Part shown: one piece after another, positions 1 through 11,803 of the stretch | How the letters are laid out: every line of letters begins with the position of its first letter | Numbering within the stretch: position 1 is the stretch's first letter | NCBI GenBank assembly: GCA_036245805.1 | Contig: BTRK01000006.1 | Span: 29,950,901-30,014,900 of the forward strand | From: Pristionchus mayeri | Lineage: Eukaryota > Nematoda > Chromadorea > Rhabditida > Neodiplogasteridae | Direction: 5' to 3' | DNA: 64,000 bases | The notes under the pieces: model-generated | Database searches by the model: none | What the model was told of the DNA's origin: nothing | The model's input: the letters and a program-made list of their open reading frames with translations, nothing else | Position numbers and translations under genes: made by a program

Positions 1-629
1 ATATGCGAGGAATTTGAGAGGACGAGGAGAAGGGAAGTTAGCCATGAGACCTGCGGAGAAAACGGGTAGACACGTACAAGAAGTTTAAGTCAACAAATAT
101 CGCTTGTAAGCAACCTCTCTTCCCCCCCCCCCCCCTCCCTTCCCCCCTCATCCCTCTCTCTCTCGAGTGCACACAATGTTGTGCAATCGCATTAGAAACT
201 GAGAATCACAGAGGAAGGGTAAGCTCAGAGAAAGAAAACCTCGGGGCGATAAACAAATCATGAGTACATCAATCAAACGGTTGCTTCCTTCAGATTATGC
301 AGCACGTTTGCATGATGAAGAGAATATAGATAATCAACGTTCGAGTGTCACAATTCCTCGTTTTCCATGAAAAATTAGTCATTGGGGGGAAACATCATCA
401 TTTACAGGAGTGAGAAATCTATAATACGATATCGTGAATACATTGAAAACAGTGAATATTCCCTTGCCAATTTCACTCCTCCAATTTCCCTACACCACAT
501 TTCCGATTCCTGGGATGTTCGGATAGCGTGTGTGAACGAATTACTGATTCCTTCTCGAGTCTCCAAGATGAGGGAAGGGAGGAAGAGTATTCCCTCATTT
601 GACGGGTCTTCTTTCCTCACGGAATAACC
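1..629. other. Region upstream of the cytochrome b5-like gene; possible leader exon
   Basis: A C-tract and CT-rich stretch lies at 123-165. A short open frame starts with ATG at 260 (beginning MSTSIKRLLPSDY) and ends at a TGA near 368. It could be an upstream exon or a chance frame. It has no clear donor that joins it in phase to the gene beginning at 630. An in-frame TGA at 600-602 precedes the ATG at 630. I recognise nothing else here. Confidence 0.3.
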
Positions 630-1048
630 ATGGAAGATCTCAAGGAGTTCTCTAAAGCTCAGGTAATTGAATCCATTTTTGAGAATGAAGTTAGTCCTCT
701 TCCCAGGTAGAACAGCATTGCACTCATGATAGTCTATGGATAATCTACGAAGGAAAGGTGTGTTACTTTTATTCTTATCTAAACGAGAGTCCTTGTCCAC
801 TCTCTATCGAATTGGATGAGTGATCCTTTTAGGTGTACGACATGACTTCCTTCTACCCTCAACATCCTGGGGGAACAGCACTGCTAAGGAAGGCAGGCCA
901 GGTAAGGGACTTCCCGTGGGAGTGATGAGAGTCTCCTTAGCAGGATGTGACTACCTCCCTCCACTTGGTACAGGCTCACGGACTCCCGTGGAATATCATA
1001 CAGAAGAAATTAGCCGAGAACCTGATTGGAAGAATCAAGAGGAACTAG
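630..1048 (+). CDS. Small cytochrome b5-like heme-binding protein
   Basis: Four exons join in phase: 630-662, 707-757, 833-901 and 944-1048. Introns are 44, 75 and 42 nt with GT...AG ends. The product is about 85 residues, essentially one cytochrome b5 fold and nothing more. Residues around 17-27 read HDSLWIIYEGKVYD, followed by the heme-ligand signature HPGG in exon 3 and LLRKAG just after it. The C-terminal half contains further histidines (SLHLVQAHG) and ends LIGRIKRN. In the family, the HPGG histidine and a second downstream histidine bind heme for electron transfer. There is no C-terminal membrane anchor, so a soluble protein is inferred. The ATG at 630 is favoured because a stop (600-602) lies upstream in the same frame. 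It could instead be the terminal part of a longer gene with 5' exons I did not find. Confidence 0.72.
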
Positions 1049-1938
1049 CTGTGCCCCCATTCTTTTATGCAAATTTTAATTCCTTTCTGTCTTCTTTCGT
1101 AATCGATCATCTCGTGCACATCTGTTTCAATAAATCGACTTCTCACAGCGCATTCACTGTTTGAATTGCAGTCCTCAGTAATCGGAATGGTCGGAACTCA
1201 ATTTCAAAATATTACGAAGAGTCAAAGTGAGAGAGCTCTCCTGAATGTTACGTGTCTCTCGTCCATTCCTCTCTCTCACATTCAGTCTACATCCTCCTTC
1301 TCTCGGGACAATCCATCATTCCCCTCGAGAGTCAGCAACACCCATTTTATTGAGAGAATATCCTGAGAACTTCCATTCTTCTAGATTCTCACTTCTTCTT
1401 CGATTCCGACAGGAATAGTTTACTTACCATTGAGATGGATCGTAGTCCTCATTAACACTCTTCATAACTCTTCCTCTCTCGTCATTACCCTTCCCTCTCT
1501 TATCTCTCTGTCCATCTCCTCAATCCATCACCCACTAGTGACAGATTCCCCCCTCCCTCCCCTCCCCTCTTCTCTTCCTCTCCCACTTGGCACTCCATAA
1601 TGTAGCCCATAAAGAGGAGAAATGGGCGGCTACTAATTTATGGGTGTCTTTAAGTTAGGCCGATTCCCTCTCTTGTTAGACCTTTTTGACGTAACCGAGG
1701 GAGGATGCAAATCAGTGTTGTCTTCTGATTATCATTCGTCTCTTGCCACTCCCCATTTTCATCTCGTTTCTTCCCTTTCCTTCATATCGATAAGAATAGC
1801 ATTGTTCACAAGGCAATCGCAATATCTAAGCAGATCCTTTCTTTCGATTGTCAATAATATTCCTTCTTCTATATACGATTTTGCATTGATTCTACTCTTG
1901 AACTCTTTAGCTGATTGGATATTCTCTCCCATTCCAAG
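1049..1938. other. Intergenic, pyrimidine-rich; no convincing gene
   Basis: The stretch is CT-rich on the plus strand, with short frames that lack splice context or domain similarity. It probably holds the 3' UTR of the cytochrome b5-like gene and the promoter and 5' UTR of the kinase gene. Confidence 0.5.
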
Positions 1939-2386
1939 ATGGTCTCCCCCATGCTTCGTTTCCTCTATCACACCATCTTCGGCTCTCTTCTACTCATCTC
2001 ATTCATTCTCGTCCAACTTTCGCTCCTTAGAATTCTCATTTTCGACGGATCAAAAGGTTGTCTCTTATTCCTTCAATGGTGTAATATAAATGTTGGTCTC
2101 ATAGCGATAAAAGGTTTTTCTCAGCGGCCTTTGATCTCCCTCCCTCCCCTCACAAAATCGATCACTTGAAACGGATAAACAATGTTTTCCTGATTGAAAA
2201 ATGTAAGTGGAACGTGATTTGAGGCCGAGACCTAAAAAAAGTACTTGCTTGTAAGAGTGAAGAATGTGGTATAGTGTATGCTTCAGATGAGAATGAATCT
2301 CGTGATCGAATTGATCTTGATGATTGCAAGAAGATTGGAGAAGGATGGACGAAGATCGTCTACGAGTGTGAGGGAAGAGCAGTGAA

Positions 2387-2446
<60 letters not shown>

Positions 2447-3460
2447 GAAGAGAAGAATGATGGACAGATTCCCAATTTCGTGGGCAAGAACATGAGGGAT
2501 TGTCTGGAAGGAGACATCTACTCTCCCAAGGTGAGCAGAACCTAATTAAAAGGAAGGCCGATTATATCAGAATGAGACAGAAGGAACAATTTCAGTTCCG
2601 ATCGGAAGTGTGCAAGAGAAACTTGATCGAGTCTCTCATCACAGATACAATCACTATGACGTCATTCAATGGAGATCCTATGGTCCCCCAGGTCAGAATG
2701 TCACTCTATAACGTATATGTTCAGTCAAAAAGGAAAGAATTTCTCGGTTTGATGCAAGGTATGAATGAATGAGGATTAGTTCCTTCCAGTTACTCGGTTA
2801 TCACTTTCCTGCTGATTCATTGACTGCTGAGAGATTCCAAGTCTTCACTCCACTCGGAATTCCCATCGACACAATTCGCCTGCTCAGGCGAGCATCTTTC
2901 CATTATGAACGTTACTCCCCTCTAGTTGGCACTTCTTTCCTCTCTGAGTACGATGAGAGATGTCCATTGGAGCATAGAGTGGTCCGATTTCAGTGTTGAT
3001 TGGGGGGATCGAATGGGAGTAGTGCACGAGATCCTTCTCTTCCTCCAGAGAAATTCCCATCGACACTTCGCGGATCTCAGAAGACAACAAGTGAGAACAT
3101 CCATTAAATGTAACTTAATCAAGTCGATTTAGTTCGTGATGATGGATTCTCTGCCGATGCTCATCGACTACGGAGATATCACCATCACTCGAAGTATGAT
3201 CTGCACTCCCCCTCCGTCACTTCAATGTTCTCGCCAGATCGATCAGCTTCTTCAATCCACCACGCGACAAGAATTTACGAAGATTTCATCGATCATTTCA
3301 TTGGAGTGGGAGCACCCACGGGAATTGAGAGAGGTAAACGAATAATTACTCAAAGCAAATTAGCCCCATTTCAGAGATACTCGGATTGGCCAAATTGGCG
3401 AATCGAGGCGAAATCAATCTCGATATACTCAAACAATTCATTGTGAATGTCATCAAGTGA
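1939..3460 (+). CDS. PKDCC/DIPK-like (Vlk family) secretory-pathway kinase
   Basis: The first exon (1939-2056) encodes MVSPMLRFLYHTIFGSLLLI and more hydrophobic residues, a type II signal anchor typical of Golgi or secreted kinases. Exon 2 (2125-2202) and exon 3 (2287-2387) join in phase and give DLDDCKKIGEGWTKIVYE, a glycine-containing N-lobe with a following lysine (GRAVK). Later exons give QLLGYHFPAD...ERFQVFTPLGIPID, then WGDRMGVVHEILLFLQ, then LRRQQFVMMDSLPMLIDYGD, matching the PKDCC order (LxGYC, TELGxP, WEDR, DFRxxQFVLVD, DLDD). A 44-nt intron separates LIDYGDITITR from the C-terminal exon RIYEDFIDHFIGVGAPTGIE, and the last exon ends at TGA 3458-3460. The usual DLDD is LIDYGD here. The family phosphorylates secreted proteins. 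The joints between about 2475 and 2790 and near 2880-2945 (possible GC-AG intron) were not resolved in phase, so a damaged copy is possible. Confidence 0.6.
2388..2443 (+). repeat. (GA)n microsatellite in an intron of the kinase-like gene
   Basis: About 27 GA units run without interruption straight after a GTGAGA donor. The repeat starts at the splice site itself. Confidence 0.9.
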
Positions 3461-3677
3461 ATCAAGATGATATAGTAAGAATGATTGAAGGAAATCAAAG
3501 AAGAAAGGAAGCATGAATTCGAGAAATTCGATCCAAGCCCAATAAGACAAATAAAGATTTATGAAACATCCTGGAATAGTGTAAGATCTCAATGATGAAA
3601 AAGGCGGAAGAGTGAGAGGTGGTCATGGCCACCCTCCATTGTAGTCCTTCTTCTTCCTGCTTCTTCACTTTCACACC

Positions 3678-6600
3678 ATGATTCCTCCCTTCCTCCTCCT
3701 TCTCATTCCTCTCCCATCAATCTCTTCCCTCTCACTCAGTCTCAATAGTGAATTTCCCCCCTATGGATGCCAGAATTACGGTGACTGCAATGCAAGTTTC
3801 ACACTCTATCAAAGGGTTTCAATCATCTCCAGTTTTGAACACGCACTGGATTGGTTTTCGGAAAAGACAGCAAATTGTAGAAGCTGTCAGTGTTCAGTCC
3901 CATGCAGTGTGCAGAGGGATTCTGCGTGTGCAACGATGGATTCTTGGGCATTTGGTGCGAGATCGGTGAGGTGATCTTTGATCTCTCCCATTTCACCCCT
4001 TTACAGCACTGAATATCTCCGTTTGCAATCCCAATCCATGCACTGGAAATCGAGTCTGCGAGGTATTCCCTATCCCATTGGAGATATTGATGAATGATCG
4101 CATGGGAAGGACGACTGATATTGTCCACGTCAGGAAGCTGGTTCGAGTCTCTATCGATGTATTTGTGCCCCTGGATTCAACGGACCCGACTGTGACACTG
4201 CTGGTTCGTTAACGAGAACTTTTTAAATTTCTCAGTATGTGGCCCGGAAAAGAATGTGAAATGGAAGAAGGAGAGAGATTACTGAGGGGAAGATGAATTG
4301 CAGTAAGCGATCCGTGTGCAGTGGACTCTCCTGGGGAGGAAGAACACTTCCACGGGAGGACGACGACGGGTGCACGAGTGAAGAGAGTGCAGGGCCATTC
4401 TCCATTCCCTCTCCTCTCCTTCTCTTTCTCCAGTTCCATTCCTCGGAAGCTCGTGGGTACTCGTGTGCTTGTACTGGAGGGAAGTACTACAGTGGACAAG
4501 ATTGCACGAGTGAGTTGAGATGAGAATGAGAACTCCTGGAGAGGAGTACTACTCATTCCGCGTGCGAATCGAAGCTGTACTCGATTCTGAATCTGATTGA
4601 TTGCAGCGAAGAATTATTGCTATGAAGACGAGGATTGCTTCTACGGAGGAGCCTGCCAAGTGGGAAATCATTTGAGACGAAGAACGAGCACCGCTTCTAT
4701 TCCTTCTTTAGTATTCCTAATTTACTCTGAATTGAGGACAACAACCAGTGCATGTGTACGAAAGCCTACTGGGGGAAGAGTTGCTCAAGTGAGACATCTT
4801 TTGACAATTCAAGGAGAATGAGACCCTGCCCAATGAGCACTGAATGTAACTTCAGCTTACACGGTGTGCAGTCTATTGAGTTTCAACGTAGACTACGGTT
4901 GTCTCAACGGAGGCAAATGCAATCAATAGTGAGTGATCACCAGGATCAACTCGGATGAACAGAGAGAACCTACAGGATCAGAATTTAAACGTATCCTTTC
5001 CCAGCACAATTGGTTCGCACACTGAAAAAAATGGTTGTATTAAAATAGATACTGGAGAAGGGTAGATTATTGATGGAAACCCGGTGATTCTCCATTGTCC
5101 TTTTCTCTTGAGTGTGATGCATGGAATGGAAGTGGATGGGGAACGGGCAACACGAATTACAACTGCAAGTGCACAGGAGGATGCACGGGAAATTGATGCC
5201 AGACACGTATGCTGCTTCTTACTTTGAAACGGAATGAAAACCCTCTGAATTATGTAGATTCCTTTGCGGTCTGCAGAGATCGGTTTCGGTATAGCAATAT
5301 GAAGTTGGACGCTTAGTTATTCCCCCCACTGGCCTCCACTGATTGGTTTCTCTGAGCGACGGACGAGTGTCTCCCTTCCCCGTGTCTCAACGGCGGTTCA
5401 TGCATCGACGCCCATCTCGCCTATTCATGTGTCTGTCCATCCAACTTCAAGGGAATCAACTGCGAGATTCGTCTGTCTCCTCCTCTATTCCTAAGACTGA
5501 ATTCTTGCAGCCCTTTCTCCCTGCGATGGGTACACGAATCAGATGGAAGCTACGTTGCTTCTCCTTGCCAGGTATCACTCCCCTAATATCTTCCATTCTT
5601 CGTCTCTTGGCAGGGGGTTGACTCGTCTGCAGTTTGTACAGTCGTGGATGGATCGAAGTACTCGTGCACTTGCTCTTCCCTCTACACGAACTCGAAATGT
5701 GATCTGAGTGAGGGAATGAATACTCACATTCAGCAGGAATCGAATCTGTGCATTGCAGCCATCAAATCGGAAGAGATTCTCATTCAGATGTTCTCTCCCA
5801 TGAATAGCACCTATGTCGTACCGGTATTTTTATTTATCAAGGCAACCTGAAGGCATCTTTAGCACGTCGAAAGAATGAGTGAGACACCAGTCACATTCAC
5901 CACTACATTCACATGCCAAGTGAGATTTCCTTCATTTCCCCTCCTTCTCTCCCCTCATCGATCAGTTTCAGCTTGGTTCGATGAGTGAGGGGGATCGAAT
6001 GGATCTCAGTTGTAAGGTTGAGGATCTCTTCCAATGGATTTCCTATGAGGATGAACTCATCGACATGACGTCAGTCTTCTTCATCCTTCGCTCCCTCAAA
6101 CGAGTTTCCTTCGCATTACCTTCTACATTTCGCATTACCTTCTACAAGTGGAACGATGTCCTCCTCGGGAATTTCTTCACTTTCAACCATCGCAATCCCA
6201 GTTTCTCTTATGAAGCGAGGAGACCCGGTGAACATGGATGTTATATTCATTATTTATTTACATGTACAAATGAATTTGAAGGGCTGAGGGCAGCGTTAAA
6301 GTTGGTATCAGAGTACCTTCCCTACATCGAGACAGCGGGAATCAAGTGTATATCCATGAGAAGGTCCCTTCTCCTTCTTCTTCTCACTCATTCGAATGCT
6401 CATTCATCAGTTCGAGGATGTCTTCTACGAGAGCATCGGATTCTCTCCCAAACCAACGGGGGAAGGAATACTCGCAATCGAGAGGGCAAGTTAACCCCAT
6501 CTCCTAGTATATCATAGACCGAAAGAGACTAATCAAGACTATCAACCAGAAAGAATACCATGTCGAGTCACTGAGTGGATTTGACGACTCCTCTGTTTAC

Positions 6601-7734
6601 ATGAAGAGTTTCCCTCTTCCTACTCTTAATGGAGGAGTAAAGGCAAACGCGAGCCTCGTTGAAATATTTTTCAATTATAGGAGAACCCTCTTCAAGGCGC
6701 GTGCTCTTTCGCTCGTTGCCTGAGCTTTCCCTGATTTGGCTCTTCGCCAACTACCGATAGCTATGTTCGTAATGAAGATATCAATGTGAAAATTTCGGAG
6801 TTTCTTATCGTTGGGGAGACCTAGGCCGTGCACATGAAAGCTTCAAAAATTGAATTTTGCCTTTGCTCCTCCTTTAACTTCCTCCTCTTATGGCAGTTTC
6901 ATCGTTTCCAGTCTTCGTACGACAAGCTTTCCTTCCGTGGGGCATGTGTACAAAGTGCGGCAGAGTTGAATTCATACTACTACGAACGGGATGCATCCTC
7001 TCAAGAGGTATTCCCCATCCATCCTAGTATCCAGGGGACCTCATTCAGGCGTATATTCGTGTTACCAATCAGGAGTTCTCTCATCATGTTATTGTGCTGA
7101 TCCCCTGTATGGGAGACCCGAGGGAAGCAAGAATTGCAATGTGAGCAGACGTCAGTTTACAATTATTGTAGAGACTATCTACTTCCTAACTCTCGTGAGT
7201 GCAGAATCATGCGTGGATTCATACCGTAGTACCCACTCTGATCCTTCGTCATGGGGTGGTTGCCCCTCTTGTCTTCCTTCTTGTCACTCTGAGGTCTTCG
7301 ATGTGATCCTCTCTCAAGGATCACTTACATCATCCGTTCGTCACACTTCCATTCACGAACTAAACCTCTTTCTATCAGCGATTTCACTGTGAGGGGCAGT
7401 CCAATTTAACTGCTTGCGAATTGAAGTATCACAATCAGGCAAGATCTATGAGGGGGTTATGGAACGCGAGAGAGAATCATTCGAACGATATCGATTGGAG
7501 GTGCGAGTGAGTGTCTTCCTCTCCTCTCTCATCACTCCATCCTACAAGGAGCAGTTCGCCATGCCAGTCAGTCCTCTCTCCCTCGCTCCCTCTTCCTCTC
7601 CCTTCCAGTTCCTCCAATTCCTCTCCCAATTGGGCGGTCTGCTGGGTGTTCTCTGTGGTCTTTCCATCTTTGGATTCATCGAATTCGCAGTCCTCCTTCT
7701 CATTCTCCTCCGAATTTTTATCTTCAACAAGTAG
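3678..7734 (+). CDS. EGF-repeat plus amiloride-sensitive channel protein (EGAS-type DEG/ENaC)
   Basis: The first exon (ATG 3678) encodes a hydrophobic leader, [20 protein letters not shown], then [11 protein letters not shown] series of short exons encodes EGF-like modules, e.g. [18 protein letters not shown] (about 4150-4200), [17 protein letters not shown] (4455-4510), [14 protein letters not shown] (4745-4790), [11 protein letters not shown] (4890-4925), [13 protein letters not shown] with [14 protein letters not shown] (about 5365-5470) and [17 protein letters not shown] (5655-5705). A long extracellular ASC-type region follows (about 5960-7500), then [20 protein letters not shown] (about 7620-7680), the hallmark second membrane segment of the DEG/ENaC family, and a short tail ending at TAG 7732-7734. 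In C. elegans only the EGAS proteins combine EGF repeats with an ASC channel domain. They form cation channels at the cell surface. One EGF exon carries an in-frame TGA at 5194-5196 (see findings). Exon joints in 6000-7500 are not all resolved. Confidence 0.7.
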
Positions 7735-8051
7735 TAACTACTTGCTGTTCATAAAATCAACGAAGGGATAACTCCCATCCAGAATTAATAAAATCTTTAT
7801 AGACATGATATTCTGATATCTGATCCGGTGAATGGCACTTACAATTAGAAAGCATTGTACGCATGTTTGCCCTTCTCGCCTCGGTCTCTCTCTCTCTCTC
7901 TCTCTCTCTCGTGCTCTTTTGATTCCTCCGTTTCTTCTTTCCTTTCTCTCTCTGACTATTGCACAACACTCTCCAATCTCCCTCCTTCTTTCCTTCTCTT
8001 CTCTATTTCTCCCTCTCTCCTCTCCCGTTCTTCTTTCACTGCGCCCCAAAG
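7735..8051. repeat. Short intergenic stretch with CT-rich microsatellite
   Basis: CT dinucleotides run at about 7883-7910 and the sequence stays pyrimidine-rich until just before the ATG of the next gene. It probably contains the promoter of the first CHK-like kinase. Confidence 0.6.
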
Positions 8052-9583
8052 ATGCTTGAAAAGTACAAGGATGAAGTAATTCGACTGATTTCAATAGCAG
8101 GTTTCGATCTCGCAGCATCGGTTAGATTCCATCCACTGATCACTTCTAAATCTTAGTTCAGAATCAGTTCGAGAACATTCGCTCTCAAGGTTGCATTTCG
8201 TCCCTTTTCAGAGTGAGGCTTAATAATGATTCGACCATTGTGGTCAAACTCACAGGTTTCTCCCATCTCTCTCTCTCTGTTCGATGCAACTTCTTTCAGA
8301 AAAGGACAATTCTCAAATCTGTAGTGAACTCCATAATCGAGAAATTGAGTTCTACCGATGGCTCAATGACGAGAACGAAAGAGAAAATTCGATGGCGAAT
8401 CTCAAGTGTCCGAAGTACTATGGAGGATATGAATGTGTGGATAAAATAGTGAGGGAAGACTCATTACAAGTCAGAGCAATGGAATGCAGGGAATAATTCT
8501 CATGGAGGATTTCTCTTCTCGACTCTGTAGAGATCTCAGCGATATCAAGGGATTCGACGTCCAAACGGTACAAGATTATCGCTCAACCCTCGTATTCTTC
8601 AATGATCAGGTCTTCAAAGTGGTAAGGGAACTGGCGGGAATCCAATGTCTTCATCTATCGTCGAACCACGAGTTGAAAAACAAGTTGGACAGATTCGATT
8701 ACTCTTCCTCTGTGAGGAATTGTCTGCCAAAACTGGACCGAATGGATGGAATATCGATTGAAATGAGAAGGTAGTTTGAAAAAATTTTCCTGGAATATCT
8801 AAACCAAGCAATGACTCAGGAAGCTGAATGAATGGATCGAACCAGTGACTCTCTTCAAGATCCAAACCAATCTTCCACAAGACATCCAAGGTTCTCTTTT
8901 GGATTGTTCGTAGCATGATTCCATTGAAGGAATCTCGCCTACTCTCATCCACTGTGATCTGTGGGTGGACAATCTCCTTTTCTGCCGAGATGATATCGAT
9001 ATTGATCTGCTGTCAATTATCGATTGGCAATGCTTTAAGATTGGTGAGATCTTGGCTTGTTCCTAAGTGAAAGAAGGCTAAGGTAACCCCCTGTTGGACG
9101 TTGCTTCCCTTCTTGGTCTGTGTATGACCACTGAAGAGAGGAGAGAATACACGAAGGAAGTAATGAGAGTGTACGTAGAAGAGATTGAAAAGAGGAAAGA
9201 ACACTTCAAGAGACCATTCCACATCACCCTTCACAAGGTTCAGTTCATCGACACTTAGAGATCAAAGATCAGTTCAGGCTAATCTCCTGCTCTTCCATGC
9301 CTTCCGATGGCCTTGTGTACAGTTGATGACTGCCGTCGTGACGATGAGTGATGGTGAGGAAGAAAAGGAGAGAGGGATAGGGGGAAGAGAGGGGGAGAGA
9401 GGGATGGGGGGAAGAGAGGGGGAGAGAGGGATGGGGGGATGAGAGGGGGAGAGAGGGAGGACTATATCCACACTTTTTTCAGAAGAACGAGAGGAGAATG
9501 GAGAAGAATACGAAGTGTTCACTGCGAGATTGACCGAATTGATGAAAGACACATTGACATTGGAGAATGGCGCTGAAGAATGA
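8052..9583 (+). CDS. CHK kinase-like protein (ecdysteroid-kinase-like), copy 1
   Basis: The first exon starts MLEKYKDEVIRLISIAGFDL. Later exons give STIVVKLT (N-lobe lysine strand), ELHNREIEFYRWLND, GIILMEDFSSRLCRDLSDI, then IHCDLWVDNLLFCRDD and LLSIIDWQCFKIG. The HxDLWxxNLLF motif is the catalytic loop and the xIDWQ motif is the metal-binding aspartate region of the CHK/EcKinase-like (DUF1679-type) family, which resembles choline kinases. The next exon continues NPLLDVASLLGLCMTTEERR, a usual signature, followed by the C-terminal helices (VQANLLLFHAFRWPCVQLMT) and an acidic end, ENGEEYEVFTARLTEL, stopping at TGA 9581-9583. Family members phosphorylate small alcohols or steroids. The substrate here is unknown. 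It lies 655 bp upstream of a paralogue in the same orientation, so a tandem duplication is likely. Confidence 0.78.
9372..9461 (+). repeat. G-rich minisatellite in the last intron of CHK copy 1
   Basis: A roughly 27-bp purine unit (core GGGGGAGAGAGGGATGGGG) repeats about three times between the exon ending VTMSD and the final exon. It is all G and A with few T, so it could form G-rich secondary structure. Confidence 0.8.
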
Positions 9584-9727
9584 AAGTGATAAAGTGATTG
9601 AATAGCAAACAATCCAACATTTATGACAACCTGTGAAATGGAATTCTAGAGGGAGGAGGGGTTATCGAGAAGTTATCTGCAGAAATGTAGAAGGTGTAAA
9701 CATGCACCCGGCTCAATAGATCGAGAT

Positions 9728-9815
9728 GTAAAATGAATTTGAACACTATGTAAAAGGAATTTGAACACTATGTAAAATGAATTTGAACACTATGTAAAAT
9801 GAATTTGAACACTAC
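9728..9815 (+). repeat. Four tandem copies of a 22-bp unit
   Basis: The unit GTAAAATGAATTTGAACACT plus AT or AC repeats at 9728, 9750, 9772 and 9794. Copy 2 has a single T-to-G change and the last copy ends in AC. It sits between the two tandem CHK-like genes. Confidence 0.95.
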
Positions 9816-10237
9816 TCAGCATCATCGACTTATTTTCACACGTTTTCATAAAGTTTTATTCGACTATTGGAGAATCGGGCTCATTTGATTTCGATTGTTC
9901 AATTTACACCGCTGAACAATCTTTTATGAGAATAAAGCTTTCTTCCAAACTTAACTTTGAAACTTTCCTGTTGTTTGACTATTTTGTGGGAGAATTAGTA
10001 ATATTGCATCACTCTTACGTCTCCATAACCCTCGCGTGGCTCCATTCCTTTCTTCCACTCCTTTCTATCTCTACTTCTATTCTTTCTTTCTTAGGCACAC
10101 TTTCATTTTTCACGCTCTTTGTTATCATCTCTTATAGATTTATGCAATGATTCTTCACTATTGTGAACCATAGGAATCCCATTTGATCCCATCTCAAATG
10201 GATCTAATTGTCGTGTCATTTTTTCTCATGTCCAGAG

Positions 10238-11803
10238 ATGCAATTCAACGAGCTCACTCAAGAGTTCAAAGATCTAATCTTCAAAGTTCTTGCTAGCTTC
10301 GACATCTCTCCTCCTGTCAAGGTATTGAATTTGAAAAAAATGGTACCACCATCACTGAAATGTATAATATTCAGGAAAACGTTAGGTTGGAGCGAATAGG
10401 ACTCCGCAGAGGGTACAATTCGGCCATTTATAGAGTTATTCTTGAGGATGGAACTACTTTTGCCATCAAGATAACTGGTGAGTTGAAAGTGAATTGAATG
10501 GGAGAGTGATCACTTACTCAGATCATGAGGAGGACGCTGTCCTCAATATGCTACACAATCGAGAACTCGAATTCTACGAGTGGTTGGATGGAGTGAGGAG
10601 AGAGAAGCATTGTGATCATCAAGCTCTTTCTCACCTCTTGAAATATTCCGGAGGCACGAGATGCGATGATGAACCGGTTCGTCGTTCGAAGATGGACTTC
10701 AATTGGATCATCTGTTTAAGGGAGTTCTCATCTTCAACGATCTCTCCAATCACGTCGGCACTCAACCTAACTATTCCATCGGATACGATCCCTATGTTGT
10801 GAGTGCAACATCGCATTGATTGTGACATTTAAATTGTTTCAGGTTTTCCAAATAGTCAAGCAAATAGCTGGATATCAGAGTGTCTATCTCTCCACTGATA
10901 AGGAAGTATCAATGGGAAAGGAGCTCATCAAATATCATTGTACAGCGAAAAGGAGCTTAGCAAAACTGAAGAAACTCTCCTGGATAAGTGACGAAGAGAA
11001 GCAGTGAGTGAAAGGGAGGAGAGAGTCCATCCAGACGAACAATCTTAGATGTCTTCGTGAATGGACTCTGCCTCAGAATCTCTTCGACCTCCACACTAAG
11101 ATTCCTGAAGGTATTGAAGGTAAGCACTCCCTGCGGATTCTCTTCCCATTCAACAATCTCATTAAGGAATTTCGGGAGTGCTGGCCCATTGTGATCTGTG
11201 GAATGGGAATCTGCTCTTCGAAGAGAAGGAAGGGACTACTCATCTACTCGCTATCCTCGACTGGCAGACATTCAAGATTGGTTAGTCATTACTTAGTCAT
11301 GGAAATAATGATTTCAATAACTAGGCAATCCTCTTCTCGACGTCGCAACAATAATTGGCAAGAATATGGCAACAGAAGATAGGAGAGAATACACTGATGC
11401 AATTCTCAATTTGTATCTCCATCAAATCGGGAAGCAGAAAACCAAATTCAAGAAGAAATTCGAGATCACCAGAGAAAAGGTTAACACTTCTACTTTTATT
11501 CATATTTTCGAAAAAAATATGAGAAACACACAAAAACAAAATATTTCTCTCGCAAAGAAAATAGATAAATATCGCAGAACGGTCGATCTCGTATTCTCAG
11601 GTTGAAATTCTTCTCTCGCATGCTCTCAAATGGTCTTGCATTCAAACAATGTACGCAATCACACTCAATCCTATTGGTAAGCACAGATATAAAATTATTT
11701 GCGTATTGGACAAATTGTAGACGACATAAAGGAAGAAGGGGCGGAGATGGGACGATTGTCCATACGATTGAGGGAATTGCTCAATGACGTCAATGGAACG
11801 TGA
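10238..11803 (+). CDS. CHK kinase-like protein, copy 2
   Basis: Starts MQFNELTQEFKDLIFKVLAS (ATG 10238-10240). Exons give RLERIGLRRGYNSAIYRV and TTFAIKIT (N-lobe), LHNRELEFYEWLDGV, LFKGVLIFNDLSNHVG, the catalytic loop VLAHCDLWNGNLLFEE, LLAILDWQTFKIG and then NPLLDVATIIGKNMATEDRR. C-terminal exons give ALKWSCIQTMYAITLNPI and EMGRLSIRLRELLNDVNGT, with stop TGA 11801-11803. The architecture matches the upstream copy exon for exon, including an intron at the FKIG/NPLLD junction, so the pair arose by tandem duplication. A frame change between DDEP and FEDGLQLD (about 10672-10685) needs a short intron or a deletion I could not pin down. Confidence 0.76.

Noticed and set aside
402..800. Minus-strand open frame of 132 codons
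   Set aside because: It lies antisense to the cytochrome b5-like exons, which have matching splice phases and a heme motif. The frame has no domain.
5194..5196. UGA as a selenocysteine codon in the EGF module
   Set aside because: Nematodes studied so far encode a single selenoprotein (thioredoxin reductase), and no selenocysteine insertion hairpin was looked for or seen. A nonsense change or base error is more likely.
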